Shown here one piece after another: positions 35,301 to 43,949 of a stretch of 64,000 nt of DNA; within the stretch, counting starts at the first letter, position 1, and each line of letters starts with the position of its first letter. The notes beneath the pieces were generated by a model, which saw only the letters and a program-made list of their open reading frames with translations, was not told the origin of the DNA and made no database searches. The translations under genes and the position numbers were made by a program. The stretch is taken from positions 1 through 64,000 of the forward strand of contig NZ_CAWUDI010000047.1 of the NCBI RefSeq assembly GCF_963920925.1. The letters run 5' to 3'. The DNA comes from Rivularia sp963920925. Its GTDB lineage: Bacteria > Cyanobacteriota > Cyanobacteriia > Cyanobacteriales > Nostocaceae.

Positions 35301-37115
35301 CTACTCCCTACTTTCTTCCTCAGCTTGCTCCGTTTCTGCTGCATTTATTTGCGGTAAACTTTTTTTGGCATTTTCGGCAGCTTGCTGAAATAAAGGTTCA
35401 ACTTTTTTTTGCCAATATTTAGTATCTGGCAATTTATCGGGATTTTTTTGATAATCCTGGACTTTATCCCATTTTCCTTGAGAAATCGCTGTATTTACAT
35501 CGTTGAAAAACAGAGTGGCTTTTGCCCAATCTTTTTGCCATTGATCGATCATTTCTCGCCCTTCTTTGACACGCTTGTCATTGGGAGCAAGGGTTTCTAT
35601 AATGGCGATCGCACCATCTAAGTCTCCGGATTCGTATTTTTCTTTGGCTTCTTCTACAGCTTTATCGTCTTGTTTGATGTTTTCGACTGGTTTTATTGTT
35701 TCTTCGTTTTTAATAACTGGTTCTGTGGGTACTGGAGTTGCAATCAATCCACTGCCATCAACGGTTTTAACGGCAATACTTTGATCTCGCAGACAAGTTA
35801 CCCATTCATCTCCATTTTTAATTACGTTGGAATGCGCCCAACCGGAATCTCCGGAATTAATTTTAAGTTCTACCCAACCTTTATTTGTCCTTTTGCCCGT
35901 TACCAAAAACGGAGTGTCTTTAGATATTTTTTGGACAATATTATTATTGGTATAAGTACTAGGCTCGGAACGAACGTTAGAATTAGCTGCAATCGTAGCC
36001 GTACAGCTAGCTTGAGCCGTTCCAGAAAAATTATTTGCAAAGTTGTTTACATTTCTAACTATGTCAGGAGTTGCAAAAGCGGCACCACCAACTAAACCGA
36101 ATAAAATTAATATTTGTAAAAAATCGGGGCCTTTAGAAGCGCGAGGAATCTCGTGTTGAGGAACTGCTTGTGTTGGCTGACGCTTGTGAGCAGGTGCAAC
36201 AGCAATAGTCATTACACGGGAATGCTGAGAATTTTGAAATGGAGATTGAGTACGCAGTTGTGGAAATGGTTGGGGTACCAAATCTTGCGAAAATGAATTA
36301 ATCGCATATAATGCATCGCTTGCACTTTGGTAACGCTCTTTAAAGTGATAGCGCACCATTGTATTGAGTACATCTCCTAATTCGCGGCTTACAGAAACTA
36401 AATTTTGCCAGATTAATTCTCCGGTGTAGGGATCTTCTTGTAAATCCATTGGTCCAACTCCGGTAAGCGCCTGAATTGCAATAATTCCCAAGGAATAAAT
36501 ATCGCTATTATGGCGGGGTCTTCCTTGCCCTTGTTCGGTAGGCATATAGCCAGGAGTCCCAATTGCTACGGTAGCAGAAGAGTTTTCCATGCCTTGGAAC
36601 GAACCATTACCGTAAGCTCGTAATTGCTTTACAGCACCAAAATCAACTAAAACTAATCTACCGTCGCTATAACGACGAATAATATTATCTGGTTTAATAT
36701 CGCGGTGAATTACACCTTGACTGTGAACAAATTCTAAAATGGAGAGAATCGAAACTAACATTTGAATGACTTGACTTTCATTCCAACGTTCTCCAATAGT
36801 TAATTCATCAGTCAGCGGATGTCCTTCTATAAATTCTTGTACTAAATAAAAATTTTGATTTTCGACAAAATAAGCTAATAATCTAGGTATTTGGTCGTGA
36901 TTGCCCAATTGTTCTAGAGTTTCAGCTTCACTTTGAAACAGACGCTTAGCGGTATCAAAAACTTTATATTCAGTGCTGGTAGGTTTAAGATGCTTTACAA
37001 CACAAATCGGATTACCCGGTCTTTTGGTATCCTCAGCAATATAATTTTCACCAAACCCACCCGTTGCCAGGACTTTGATAATTTGATAACGATAGTCTAA
37101 TAGCTTGCCTATCAT
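35301..37115 (-). CDS. Membrane Ser/Thr protein kinase with SH3 domain
   Basis: A 604-residue Hanks-type kinase. Residues 1-270 form the kinase: Gly loop LATGGFGENY, Lys41 (VVKHLKP), catalytic loop HRDIKPDN with Asp139, DFG at 158-160, and GTPGYMPTEQGQG. A Pro/Gln linker precedes one membrane helix (FLQILILFGLVGGAAFATP). A bacterial SH3 domain follows (IAANSNVRSEPSTYTNNNIVQKI, GWAHSNVI), probably extracytoplasmic, and then a charged helical C-terminal part. The ATG of MIGKLLDYRY is preferred over one eight codons upstream because GGGAG lies at the right distance. SH3 domains of this type often bind peptidoglycan, so envelope sensing is plausible. The substrate is unknown. Confidence 0.9.
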   Translation of the reverse strand: MIGKLLDYRYQIIKVLATGGFGENYIAEDTKRPGNPICVVKHLKPTSTEYKVFDTAKRLFQSEAETLEQLGNHDQIPRLLAYFVENQNFYLVQEFIEGHPLTDELTIGERWNESQVIQMLVSILSILEFVHSQGVIHRDIKPDNIIRRYSDGRLVLVDFGAVKQLRAYGNGSFQGMENSSATVAIGTPGYMPTEQGQGRPRHNSDIYSLGIIAIQALTGVGPMDLQEDPYTGELIWQNLVSVSRELGDVLNTMVRYHFKERYQSASDALYAINSFSQDLVPQPFPQLRTQSPFQNSQHSRVMTIAVAPAHKRQPTQAVPQHEIPRASKGPDFLQILILFGLVGGAAFATPDIVRNVNNFANNFSGTAQASCTATIAANSNVRSEPSTYTNNNIVQKISKDTPFLVTGKRTNKGWVELKINSGDSGWAHSNVIKNGDEWVTCLRDQSIAVKTVDGSGLIATPVPTEPVIKNEETIKPVENIKQDDKAVEEAKEKYESGDLDGAIAIIETLAPNDKRVKEGREMIDQWQKDWAKATLFFNDVNTAISQGKWDKVQDYQKNPDKLPDTKYWQKKVEPLFQQAAENAKKSLPQINAAETEQAEEESRE

Positions 37116-37279
37116 GTTCACTCCCAGTGTTAACCCCAACGATTACGAGACGTACTAAATATTTCCATATATACTGCGACCATATCCGCTATCTTGAAAA
37201 AAAAGATTCGGATTTAATCCCAGTATTCTATTGTCTACACATTGTTAATATCGATTTCAACAATGAAGGTTAAATAACA

Positions 37280-37765
37280 ATGGCACCAAAAATAACAAAC
37301 TCACTAGCATGGCAGCAGGCGGAACTACTGATGCAACCAACATTCATTCGCGTTGTTGATAACGTTCGTAAGCTAATTGACAATTCTTCCTGGAAAGGAA
37401 CTTATCATGATGTGCTGACTTGGGCTGCTGGCACGAGCGAGGAAACTAAAGCAATAGTCACTCAAATGGTGCAAGAACTCGAAACCGCAACACCCGAACA
37501 AGTCGTGCAAATAAGAGAAACATTGGCTAAACTGCCAACGCCCCATCCAGGATACCATCTGTGCTTGCAGCGTCAAGAGCAGCAAGTAAATGTGGATTTA
37601 TGGGAGTTATGCTATCAGGTATGTTTTGTTGAATACACCCTCAGTGATGACACAGTTGATATTGATACTAGTTTAATCGATGAAAGGGGTGATGTGGAAT
37701 GGAATTTGTTAGATAAGAAGGCGAAACGGGTAGTTGAGGAGATGTTTGCTAAGTTACCAGATTAG
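37280..37765 (+). CDS. Conserved cyanobacterial protein of unknown function
   Basis: A 161-residue soluble protein. The first half looks helical (LAWQQAELLMQPTFIRVVDNVRKLIDNSSWKGTYHDV, TQMVQELETATPEQVVQIRETLAKLP). The second half includes PHPGYHLCLQRQEQQVNVDLWELCYQVCFVEY and an acidic segment with ERGDVEWNLLDKKAKRVVEEMF. No known motif or membrane segment is recognised. It is divergent from the Ser/Thr kinase, whose start is 164 bp away, so they may share a promoter region. Confidence 0.65.
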   Translation: MAPKITNSLAWQQAELLMQPTFIRVVDNVRKLIDNSSWKGTYHDVLTWAAGTSEETKAIVTQMVQELETATPEQVVQIRETLAKLPTPHPGYHLCLQRQEQQVNVDLWELCYQVCFVEYTLSDDTVDIDTSLIDERGDVEWNLLDKKAKRVVEEMFAKLPD

Positions 37766-38342
37766 GAGATGGGGTGATGGGGAGACAAGGGATGGGGAGT
37801 TTTATTTATTTTTATTTATTCAAAAAAAATTAATTTTAAACAATTATTGAAGTAAATCGCTAATAATAGCTGAATTTTTTCCTTTGTTATAGAAAACTAA
37901 CAAATTAAATAGTTAAAAGCTAGAATCTGATTTTTTATTAAAAAATTTTTTTGAAACCAATCTAAACTATAAAAAAAATTATTCTTGTATAAATTATTAA
38001 ATTAGCTTATAAATAGTATCTTTAAATCGGGATTTCAATGGGAAAGTAAAATTTTTTACGATTAATTTGAGGAAAAAGAATTCGTCAATACTAGACTATA
38101 TAGTATTTTGAAGTTTATAAACAATCTCTGGATTAAAACGTTTCGTAAAATCAAAATTCTAATTGAGTATTACCTCGGAATCAAAAATTAAAATAAATCT
38201 CCGACTTGCGGCTGAATAATAATTCAACAATGTCCGCCTAAAGTTAGTGTAATTCAAAAGTTACAATTGGTAAATTTAAATTGTTCGACCAACTGCGAAA
38301 TATTTATTTGTTTAGTGGTTTAATTATTGGAGGTATTTATAT
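37766..38342. other. AT-rich intergenic region
   Basis: Begins with a short GGGGAGACAAGGG tract, then AT-rich sequence with A- and T-runs. No gene or strong hairpin is seen. GGAGG lies shortly before the next ATG (about 38330-38334), a good ribosome-binding site. Confidence 0.6.
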
Positions 38343-39515
38343 ATGACTCAGGATAAAGATAAGCAATCTTTGGAAAATCAAGAAGAAAATAAGAATTTAA
38401 ATCAAGAACAGCAAGGACAGGAAAATTCGGAATCTAATTCTGGTTCTGGTATTGGTGCGGCGGTTGCTGGTGCAGCAATTGGTGGTATTTTAGGTTCTAG
38501 AAAAGGAATTGTTGGTGCGGTAGCTGGGGCAGCAGCCGGTGCTATGGCTGGTAAAGGTACATCTGAAGCTGTTGATAAAACTGTAGAAGGCGTTGTTGGT
38601 GCTGCTGAGACTGTAGCTGATAGTGCAAGTAATGCGATCAATACTGTAGGTCATGCAGTAGAAGATACCGCAGAGGAAGTCAAGCCTTCTATCAAAGGTG
38701 TGGTAGATGAAGTTAAGGATACTGTTGAGCAAACTAAGCCTTCTGTTAAAGGTGTAGTAGATGAAGTTAAGGATACAGTCAAGCAAGCTAAGCCTTCAAT
38801 TAAAGGTACTGGTGAAGCTATACAACAAACAGTTCAAGAGTCTAAGCCTTATGTAGTTGAAACAACTAAAGCTGTATCGGAACAAGCTAAACCTGCGATT
38901 AAGAACATTACTGATTCGGTAAAAACTACCGTTGAAGAAACCAAGCCCGCTATCAAGAGCGCTGCGAATTCCTTGAAAGGTGCGGCTGAAGAAGCAAAAC
39001 CTGCAATGAGAAGCGTATCGGGTTCTGTTCAAGAAGCTGTCGAAGAAGTTAAGCCAGCCGTTAAAGATGCTGCTAGCTCCGCTAAGAGTGCAGTAAATGA
39101 AGTTAAAGAAGATGTTAAGCCAGCTGTAAAAGATGCTGCTCACTCGGTAAAAGGTGCAGTTGATGATGCTAAGACATCTGCTCAGAGTGCGACTGATTCT
39201 GCTAAGAGAGCAGGTGAAAATCTTAAGTCTTCTGCAAAAGATGCTGCTGATTCTGCTAAGAGAGCAGGTGAAAATCTCAAGTCATCTGCGAAAGATGCGA
39301 CTGATTCTGCTAAGAGAGCAGGTAACAATGTCAAGACTTCAGCACAAGACGCAGCAAAATCCGTGAAGAATGCAGCTAAAGATAATAACTCTCCTTCTGT
39401 AGGAAAAGAGGAAGTTATGGTTAAAACAGATTTAGAGATGAATAAAACTGAAGCTGACTTGTATAAAACACAAGCTCCAGCAGTAGAAATTAAGGATACA
39501 AGAACTGACATTTAA
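38343..39515 (+). CDS. LEA-like repetitive protein with glycine-zipper segment
   Basis: A 390-residue protein. A Gln/Glu/Asn-rich start is followed by a Gly/Ala-rich hydrophobic segment (IGAAVAGAAIGGILGSRKG, VGAVAGAAAGAMAGKG) like glycine zippers that insert into membranes. The rest is a long amphipathic helical repeat region: VKDTVEQTKPSVKGVVDE-like units, then SAKRAGENLKSSAKDA-like units repeated three times. This composition matches group 3 LEA proteins and related stress-protective or lipid-binding proteins. The repeat is conserved at DNA level near 39190-39330, which suggests recent expansion. Likely role: protection during desiccation or stress. A good GGAGG site and a terminator bracket the gene. 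Confidence 0.75.
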   Translation: MTQDKDKQSLENQEENKNLNQEQQGQENSESNSGSGIGAAVAGAAIGGILGSRKGIVGAVAGAAAGAMAGKGTSEAVDKTVEGVVGAAETVADSASNAINTVGHAVEDTAEEVKPSIKGVVDEVKDTVEQTKPSVKGVVDEVKDTVKQAKPSIKGTGEAIQQTVQESKPYVVETTKAVSEQAKPAIKNITDSVKTTVEETKPAIKSAANSLKGAAEEAKPAMRSVSGSVQEAVEEVKPAVKDAASSAKSAVNEVKEDVKPAVKDAAHSVKGAVDDAKTSAQSATDSAKRAGENLKSSAKDAADSAKRAGENLKSSAKDATDSAKRAGNNVKTSAQDAAKSVKNAAKDNNSPSVGKEEVMVKTDLEMNKTEADLYKTQAPAVEIKDTRTDI

Positions 39516-39561
39516 TTATGTTTGCTGCTCCCAAGAGCGTAAAATAGAATTTTGAAGAAGG

Positions 39562-39590
39562 GTGAATCGTGATACGGTTCGCTCTTTTTT
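39562..39590 (+). terminator. Rho-independent terminator after the LEA-like gene
   Basis: GTGAATCGT (39562-39570) pairs with ACGGTTCGC (39574-39582), including two wobbles, followed by TCTTTTTT. Confidence 0.78.
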
Positions 39591-39598
39591 GCTTTAAG

Positions 39599-39763
39599 AA
39601 GGGAACAAGGGAACAAGGAGAAATTAATTCTTAATCCAAAACAAAATCTAAAATCTAACAACTCTTAATTCCTAATTTCTAATTCCTAACTCCTAACTCC
39701 TAACTTCTAACTAAAATCTAAAAGAAACGCATCTGTTGTCAAAATCTAAAATCCAAAATAATT
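39599..39763. repeat. Tandem repeats upstream of ygfZ
   Basis: GGGAACAAGG, AAATCTAA, AATTCCT and CTAACTC units. Bases 39726-39753 are one arm of a 28-base inverted repeat whose partner lies at 40790-40817, just behind the gene. Confidence 0.78.
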
Positions 39764-40750
39764 ATGTCCGCATCAGTTATTCAAACAGTAGAAACAAAGG
39801 TTGCTATGTACGATCGCAGCCACTGGGGAAGAATTCAGGTTTCAGATAGCGATCGCTTGCGTTTTTTACACAATCAAAGTACTAACGATTTTGAAAGTCT
39901 TAAATCGGGGCAGGGATGCGATACGGTTTTTGTAACTTCTACTGCTCGTACTATCGATCTAGCTAGTGCTTATGTTACCGATGATGCTGTATTGTTACTG
40001 GTTTCTCCCAATCGTCGCGAATATTTGATGCAGTGGTTAGATAAATATATTTTCTTTGCTGACAAAGTTAATTTAAGCGATTTAACTAATGAAACCGTAA
40101 GTTTTAGTATTATCGGTTCCCAAAGCGACGCTGTTGTTGAAAAATTAGGTGCTTCCGAAATTATCGGTAAACCTTACGGAACTCACATTCCTATTCCTAA
40201 TTTAAACGCAGAGAAAGAAAATATTATTGCTGTTGGTAGTGGTTTAGCAACTCAGGGATATACGTTAATTTTAAATGCGAATCATAAAGAACAAGTTTGG
40301 TCAAAAATTATTGAAATTGGCGCAATAGAAATCAACGATAATGATTGGGAAATGTTGCGAATATTACAAGGAAGACCGCAACCAGAAAGCGAACTAACTG
40401 ATGATTATAATCCTTTAGAAGCCGGTTTATGGCAAACAGTTTCTTTTGATAAAGGTTGTTATATCGGACAAGAAACTATTGCGAGATTAAATACTTATAA
40501 AGGTGTAAAACAAAATTTGTGGGGAATTAGTTTAAATGCTGCTGTTGAAGCGGGAACAGTAATTACAGCAGGTGACGAAAAAGTAGGAAAACTTACCAGC
40601 TGTACCCAAAATGGTAATAATTATTTTGGATTGGGCTACATTCGCACAAAAGCTGGTGGTGTCGGTTTAAAAGTAAAAGTAGGAGAAACTGAAGGAGAAG
40701 TGGTGTCAATTCCCTTTGTTTCTCATGAATACCCAAACAGTGAGCAGTGA
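39764..40750 (+). CDS. ygfZ: YgfZ/CAF17-like folate-binding protein
   Basis: A 328-residue protein of the GcvT-like YgfZ/COG0354 family. Known members use tetrahydrofolate and support assembly or repair of certain Fe-S enzymes. The N-terminal part has DRLRFLHNQSTNDFESLKSGQGCDTVFVT, and the family signature DKGCYIGQETIARL is at about residues 229-242, with the conserved Cys232. Length and domain order are normal. It is a single gene, isolated on both sides by repeat tracts. Two downstream genes on the other strand also relate to redox or sulphur metabolism. Confidence 0.9.
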   Translation: MSASVIQTVETKVAMYDRSHWGRIQVSDSDRLRFLHNQSTNDFESLKSGQGCDTVFVTSTARTIDLASAYVTDDAVLLLVSPNRREYLMQWLDKYIFFADKVNLSDLTNETVSFSIIGSQSDAVVEKLGASEIIGKPYGTHIPIPNLNAEKENIIAVGSGLATQGYTLILNANHKEQVWSKIIEIGAIEINDNDWEMLRILQGRPQPESELTDDYNPLEAGLWQTVSFDKGCYIGQETIARLNTYKGVKQNLWGISLNAAVEAGTVITAGDEKVGKLTSCTQNGNNYFGLGYIRTKAGGVGLKVKVGETEGEVVSIPFVSHEYPNSEQ

Positions 40751-40944
40751 GCAGTGAACAGTGAGCAGTTAGGAGTTATTGAATTTTAGATTTTAGATTT
40801 TGACAACGGATGCGTTTTTTTTGGATTTTGGATTAGGTAGGAAATAGTTAGGAGTTATGAGTTTAAATTTTAACATTGATTTGGATTAAACGAGTTAGGA
40901 GTTAGTAATAACTGTTGACTGTTAACTGCTTACTGCTCACTGTT
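40751..40944. repeat. Convergent spacer with mutually complementary repeats
   Basis: GTGAGCA/GTGAACA units on the left are mirrored by ACTGTTG/ACTGCTCAC units on the right (about 40905-40942), so the spacer can fold back. 40790-40817 is the second arm of the 28-base inverted repeat flanking ygfZ (27 of 28 identical). GGATTTT units lie between. Confidence 0.75.
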
Positions 40945-41673
40945 CTAAAACGGAATAAAAATAGCTTCTTCCCTATCCCAACCAGTACCTTGACAAAATT
41001 CGTCTATCCAAGAGGCAAGATTTGATAGTTTTTTCCTGGAAGCTGTTTTAACTTCTTGGGTTTCTTCTTGTTTCGATTCTTCTAGAATTTCTTGTTCTTC
41101 ATCACTACACATAGAAAGTAAAGATAATACTTGCTCTTCACTTTCTAATTGAGCAATCATGCTGCCAGAGGCAAATTTTTCAGATGGGTTTTCTTGGAGT
41201 AATTCTGAAAAAACTTGAAATTCTTTTTCTATTGATTCTAATTCTGCTGTTGATGCGAATTTAGTAATTGCTGTTGAATTAGATATAGGTTGATTAATTT
41301 CTGTATCGTCTGTTTTTTCTGCTCTAAATGTATCGTAAACAACTTCCTCTTGAAGGATATTGTGATTTACTTTATTATTACTTACACGCTCATCTAAATT
41401 GTCAATTATATGTAATTGCTGTTCGGGATTAAAATTAAGACCTAATGCAGCAATAATTTCATCGGGATTATTATTTAATTCAAGAATAAAAGGAAAAATT
41501 TCATCTAGTTTTGGTTCTAAAACTGATAAAGTTGCTAAGATAAAACCGCTTGAAGGGCGACGATAACCATCATAATTTCCCCAAATTCGCATTTTTTCTA
41601 ACCAGGGACGATTTTGATGGTAGTATTTCACCCATTTGATTTTCAAAGATTCGCGTAGCTGCTTAATATTCAT
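40945..41673 (-). CDS. DUF5331-like cyanobacterial protein
   Basis: A 242-residue protein. The N-terminal 100 residues (MNIKQLRESLKIKWVKYYHQNRPWLEKMRIWGNYDGYRRPSSGFILATLSVLEP) match what I recall of the cyanobacteria-specific DUF5331 family, as does the ILELNNNPDEIIAALGLNFNPEQQL stretch. The middle is acidic and low in complexity, and the end (LASWIDEFCQGTGWDREEAIFIPF) is again conserved-looking. An ATG four codons upstream is also possible. Function is unknown. It is 28 bp or more downstream of the ferredoxin gene in the same direction. Confidence 0.72.
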   Translation of the reverse strand: MNIKQLRESLKIKWVKYYHQNRPWLEKMRIWGNYDGYRRPSSGFILATLSVLEPKLDEIFPFILELNNNPDEIIAALGLNFNPEQQLHIIDNLDERVSNNKVNHNILQEEVVYDTFRAEKTDDTEINQPISNSTAITKFASTAELESIEKEFQVFSELLQENPSEKFASGSMIAQLESEEQVLSLLSMCSDEEQEILEESKQEETQEVKTASRKKLSNLASWIDEFCQGTGWDREEAIFIPF

Positions 41674-41713
41674 TTCAATATACATCTATATACAGACTTT
41701 TATAAGTCAGTAA

Positions 41714-41998
41714 TTAACTTTTAACCTGGGAATGAAATCGGCGATAAAGCATTTGTTTGACTATGCAACCACCTAACAAATGTTGTTCTATCACCTTTTG
41801 GACTTCCGACGGATGAACATTGCTATACCAAACATTTTCTGGCAATATTAGGACCATCGGACCATTACCACATTGTCCCAGACAACTGCTACTTATTACA
41901 GTTACTTCAGAAACAGGATGCTCTTCAAAAGCTGCTAATACTTTAACAGCACCCTGTTTTTTACAAGTACGATTTTGGCAAACTCGAACGGTTTTCAT
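41714..41998 (-). CDS. Thioredoxin-like 2Fe-2S ferredoxin
   Basis: A 94-residue protein with the thioredoxin-like 2Fe-2S fold. The four cluster cysteines are Cys7, Cys12, Cys39 and Cys43 (VCQNRTCKKQG, SSCLGQCGNGP). The family is common in cyanobacteria as a small soluble electron carrier or Fe-S protein. The final 20 residues (GGCIVKQMLYRRFHSQ) are outside the core. It is 28 bp upstream of the DUF5331-like gene and close to the cysteine synthase gene on the same strand. Confidence 0.87.
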   Translation of the reverse strand: MKTVRVCQNRTCKKQGAVKVLAAFEEHPVSEVTVISSSCLGQCGNGPMVLILPENVWYSNVHPSEVQKVIEQHLLGGCIVKQMLYRRFHSQVKS

Positions 41999-42124
41999 AT
42001 TAGTTGTTAGTGGTTAGTTGTTAGTTGTTAGTGGTTAGTTGTAAACTTGGTGTCTCAGCACCAATTATGAATAAATATAAACTGCTACATACATTCCTAA
42101 ATACTAACTCCTAACTCCTAACTC
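41999..42124. repeat. TTAGTTG and CTAACTC tandem repeats
   Basis: TTAGTGG/TTAGTTG units (about 42000-42040) and CTAACTC units (about 42103-42128) separated by 60 bases. The last units touch the stop codon of the cysteine synthase gene. Confidence 0.75.
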
Positions 42125-43099
42125 CTAACTTACTTCTAATCCTTTTGATTTTAACCATTCTGAGTTGAATATTCGCGATTGATAACGAGAGCCACTATCA
42201 CATAATATAGTTACGATTGTATGTCCTGGCCCCATTTGTTTGGCAAGGGCGATCGCCGCACCTACATTGATGCCTGTCGAACCACCCATTAATAATCCTT
42301 CTTTTCGCAATAGTTGGTAAACTACTCGCAATGCTTCTTTATCATCAACCTGGATAGCGTCGTCAATGGGTACGTTTTCCATATTGGCTGTAATCCTGCT
42401 GTTGCCAATTCCTTCAGTGATGGAACTACCTTCTGTGTTAATTTCACCAGTTTTAATATAGCTGTAAAGTCCGCTACCAAGTGGATCTGCAACAACGCAT
42501 TTTATATTTTTGTTTTTTTCTTTAAGAAACATTGATGCACCTGCAAAAGTACCACCCGTGCCGGTTGCAGCTACCCAACCATCAACTTTACCATCTGTTT
42601 GCGCCCAAATTTCGGGGCCAGTGGTTTCGTAATGAGCTTGCCGATTTGCTAGGTTATCAAATTGATTTGCCCAAATCGCGTTTTCCATTTCGGACGCAAC
42701 TTTACCAGATAATTTTACATAATTATTGGGGTCTTTATAAGGTACCGCAGGAACCGGACGAACTTCGGCTCCCAAAGCTGCAAGTGCGTCCATTTTTTCC
42801 TGTGACTGAGTTTCGGGAATAATAATTAAACATTTGTAACCTTTGGCATTGCAGATATGTGCTAAGCCAATTCCTGTATTACCAGCAGTTCCTTCGACAA
42901 CGGTACCACCAGGTTTGAGTAAACCTTTTGCTTCAGCATCTTCAATAATATATAGTGCTGCTCTATCTTTGACGGAGCCACCGGGGTTGAGAAATTCTGC
43001 TTTTCCTAAAATTTCGCATCCCGTTTCTTCGCTAAAGCTTTTTAACTTAATTAACGGAGTGTTTCCGACGGTACCGACAAAGCCGTTTTTAATGTCCAT
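42125..43099 (-). CDS. cysK: Cysteine synthase A (O-acetylserine sulfhydrylase)
   Basis: A 324-residue PLP enzyme that makes cysteine from O-acetylserine and sulfide. MDIKNGFVGTVGNTPLIKL is the standard start, so the ATG nine codons inside the longest frame is chosen. PLP-binding Lys44 is in NPGGSVKDRAALY. The phosphate-binding loop reads EGTAGNTGIGLA, where many CysK proteins have TSGNTG. Other motifs are ATGTGGTFAGAS and GGSTGINVGAA. A gene of sulphur metabolism beside a small ferredoxin is a sensible context. Last residues reach the repeat tract downstream. Confidence 0.9.
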   Translation of the reverse strand: MDIKNGFVGTVGNTPLIKLKSFSEETGCEILGKAEFLNPGGSVKDRAALYIIEDAEAKGLLKPGGTVVEGTAGNTGIGLAHICNAKGYKCLIIIPETQSQEKMDALAALGAEVRPVPAVPYKDPNNYVKLSGKVASEMENAIWANQFDNLANRQAHYETTGPEIWAQTDGKVDGWVAATGTGGTFAGASMFLKEKNKNIKCVVADPLGSGLYSYIKTGEINTEGSSITEGIGNSRITANMENVPIDDAIQVDDKEALRVVYQLLRKEGLLMGGSTGINVGAAIALAKQMGPGHTIVTILCDSGSRYQSRIFNSEWLKSKGLEVS

Positions 43100-43203
43100 G
43101 TTCAATTTACCAATTTTCTTCTTCACTATAAGAATTTTGGCTTATTGCGGTACATATATTAAGTTTTTTATAGATAATTATAAAATAGTCACGGATGAAG
43201 ATT

Positions 43204-43425
43204 TTAAACTTTCCATTCGGATTCTGGAATATCTGCACCAAGCATGATGTTGTGTAAAGTTCCGATAGGTAAATCTTTGCCTTTATGATAAGGGACAATA
43301 ACCATTAATTGTCTTTCCACATTTCGCCATTTACGATGACTACCTTTTTGAGAAACTAATTCAAAACCATATTGCTGTAAAGTTTTTTCAACTTCCGAAG
43401 CATTCATCCGTCGAGTGCGACTCAT
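43204..43425 (-). CDS. hicA: HicA-type mRNA interferase toxin
   Basis: A 73-residue HicA with the double-stranded-RNA-binding-like fold. The catalytic His is in QKGSHRKWRN (His30), followed by VPYHKGKDLPIGTLHNIML. Known HicA toxins cut mRNA. The ATG overlaps the stop of the antitoxin gene by four bases, which supports this start. Confidence 0.9.
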   Translation of the reverse strand: MSRTRRMNASEVEKTLQQYGFELVSQKGSHRKWRNVERQLMVIVPYHKGKDLPIGTLHNIMLGADIPESEWKV

Positions 43426-43625
43426 CCCAAAGTTACCTCGCTGGTGATTGCTCCTGGTGCGAGTTGAATTGTATCGGGTTCAAGATAAAGCTCTATAGCT
43501 TCACGAATATTTTTTAAAGCTTCTTCTTGCGTCTCTCCTGCTGACACGCAACCAGGTAACTCTGGACACCAAATAGCCCATTCTCCAGTTTCAGTATCTG
43601 GTTCAAGAATTACACGCCACTTCAT
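43422..43625 (-). CDS. hicB: HicB-type antitoxin, short form
   Basis: A 67-residue HicB: VILEPDTETGEWAIWCPELPGCVSAGETQEEALKNIREAIELYLE is the partially degraded RNase H-like domain. Longer HicB proteins carry a C-terminal HTH or RHH DNA-binding domain; here only about 18 residues follow and no such domain is visible. It precedes hicA and is coupled to it. GGAG lies upstream of the ATG. Confidence 0.9.
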   Translation of the reverse strand: MKWRVILEPDTETGEWAIWCPELPGCVSAGETQEEALKNIREAIELYLEPDTIQLAPGAITSEVTLG

Positions 43626-43949
43626 AAAAACATCTCCTTAATTCAATTAATATTTCTGATGACACTATGTAAATACATCGTAGCTTAAAGTTTTTCTATC
43701 AATATCCAAAATGAATTTATAAGCTTCTAATTAATTGTTAACAGATTATAATTGTAAGCAGTAATTACACTGAGGCATTATTTTGTAAATTTAATTTATT
43801 TTATTATAAGATCAGTATTTATAATAGCTTTGTTTCGGGGTGCTTATTGATGATAAAAATTGCAACGTCATGACTGAAGTTTGTCTTTAATTAGCTTTTA
43901 GAATCGCGATAATTGCCGAGTAAAAATTTCAACTCATAAATCAAAAAGA
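43626..43949. other. Divergent promoter region between hicBA and the dynamin pair
   Basis: AT-rich spacer with no ORF, repeat array or strong hairpin. Confidence 0.5.

Noticed and set aside
38402..39511. Several long minus-strand ORFs opposite the LEA-like gene
   Set aside because: They mirror the repetitive LEA coding sequence and have no independent support.
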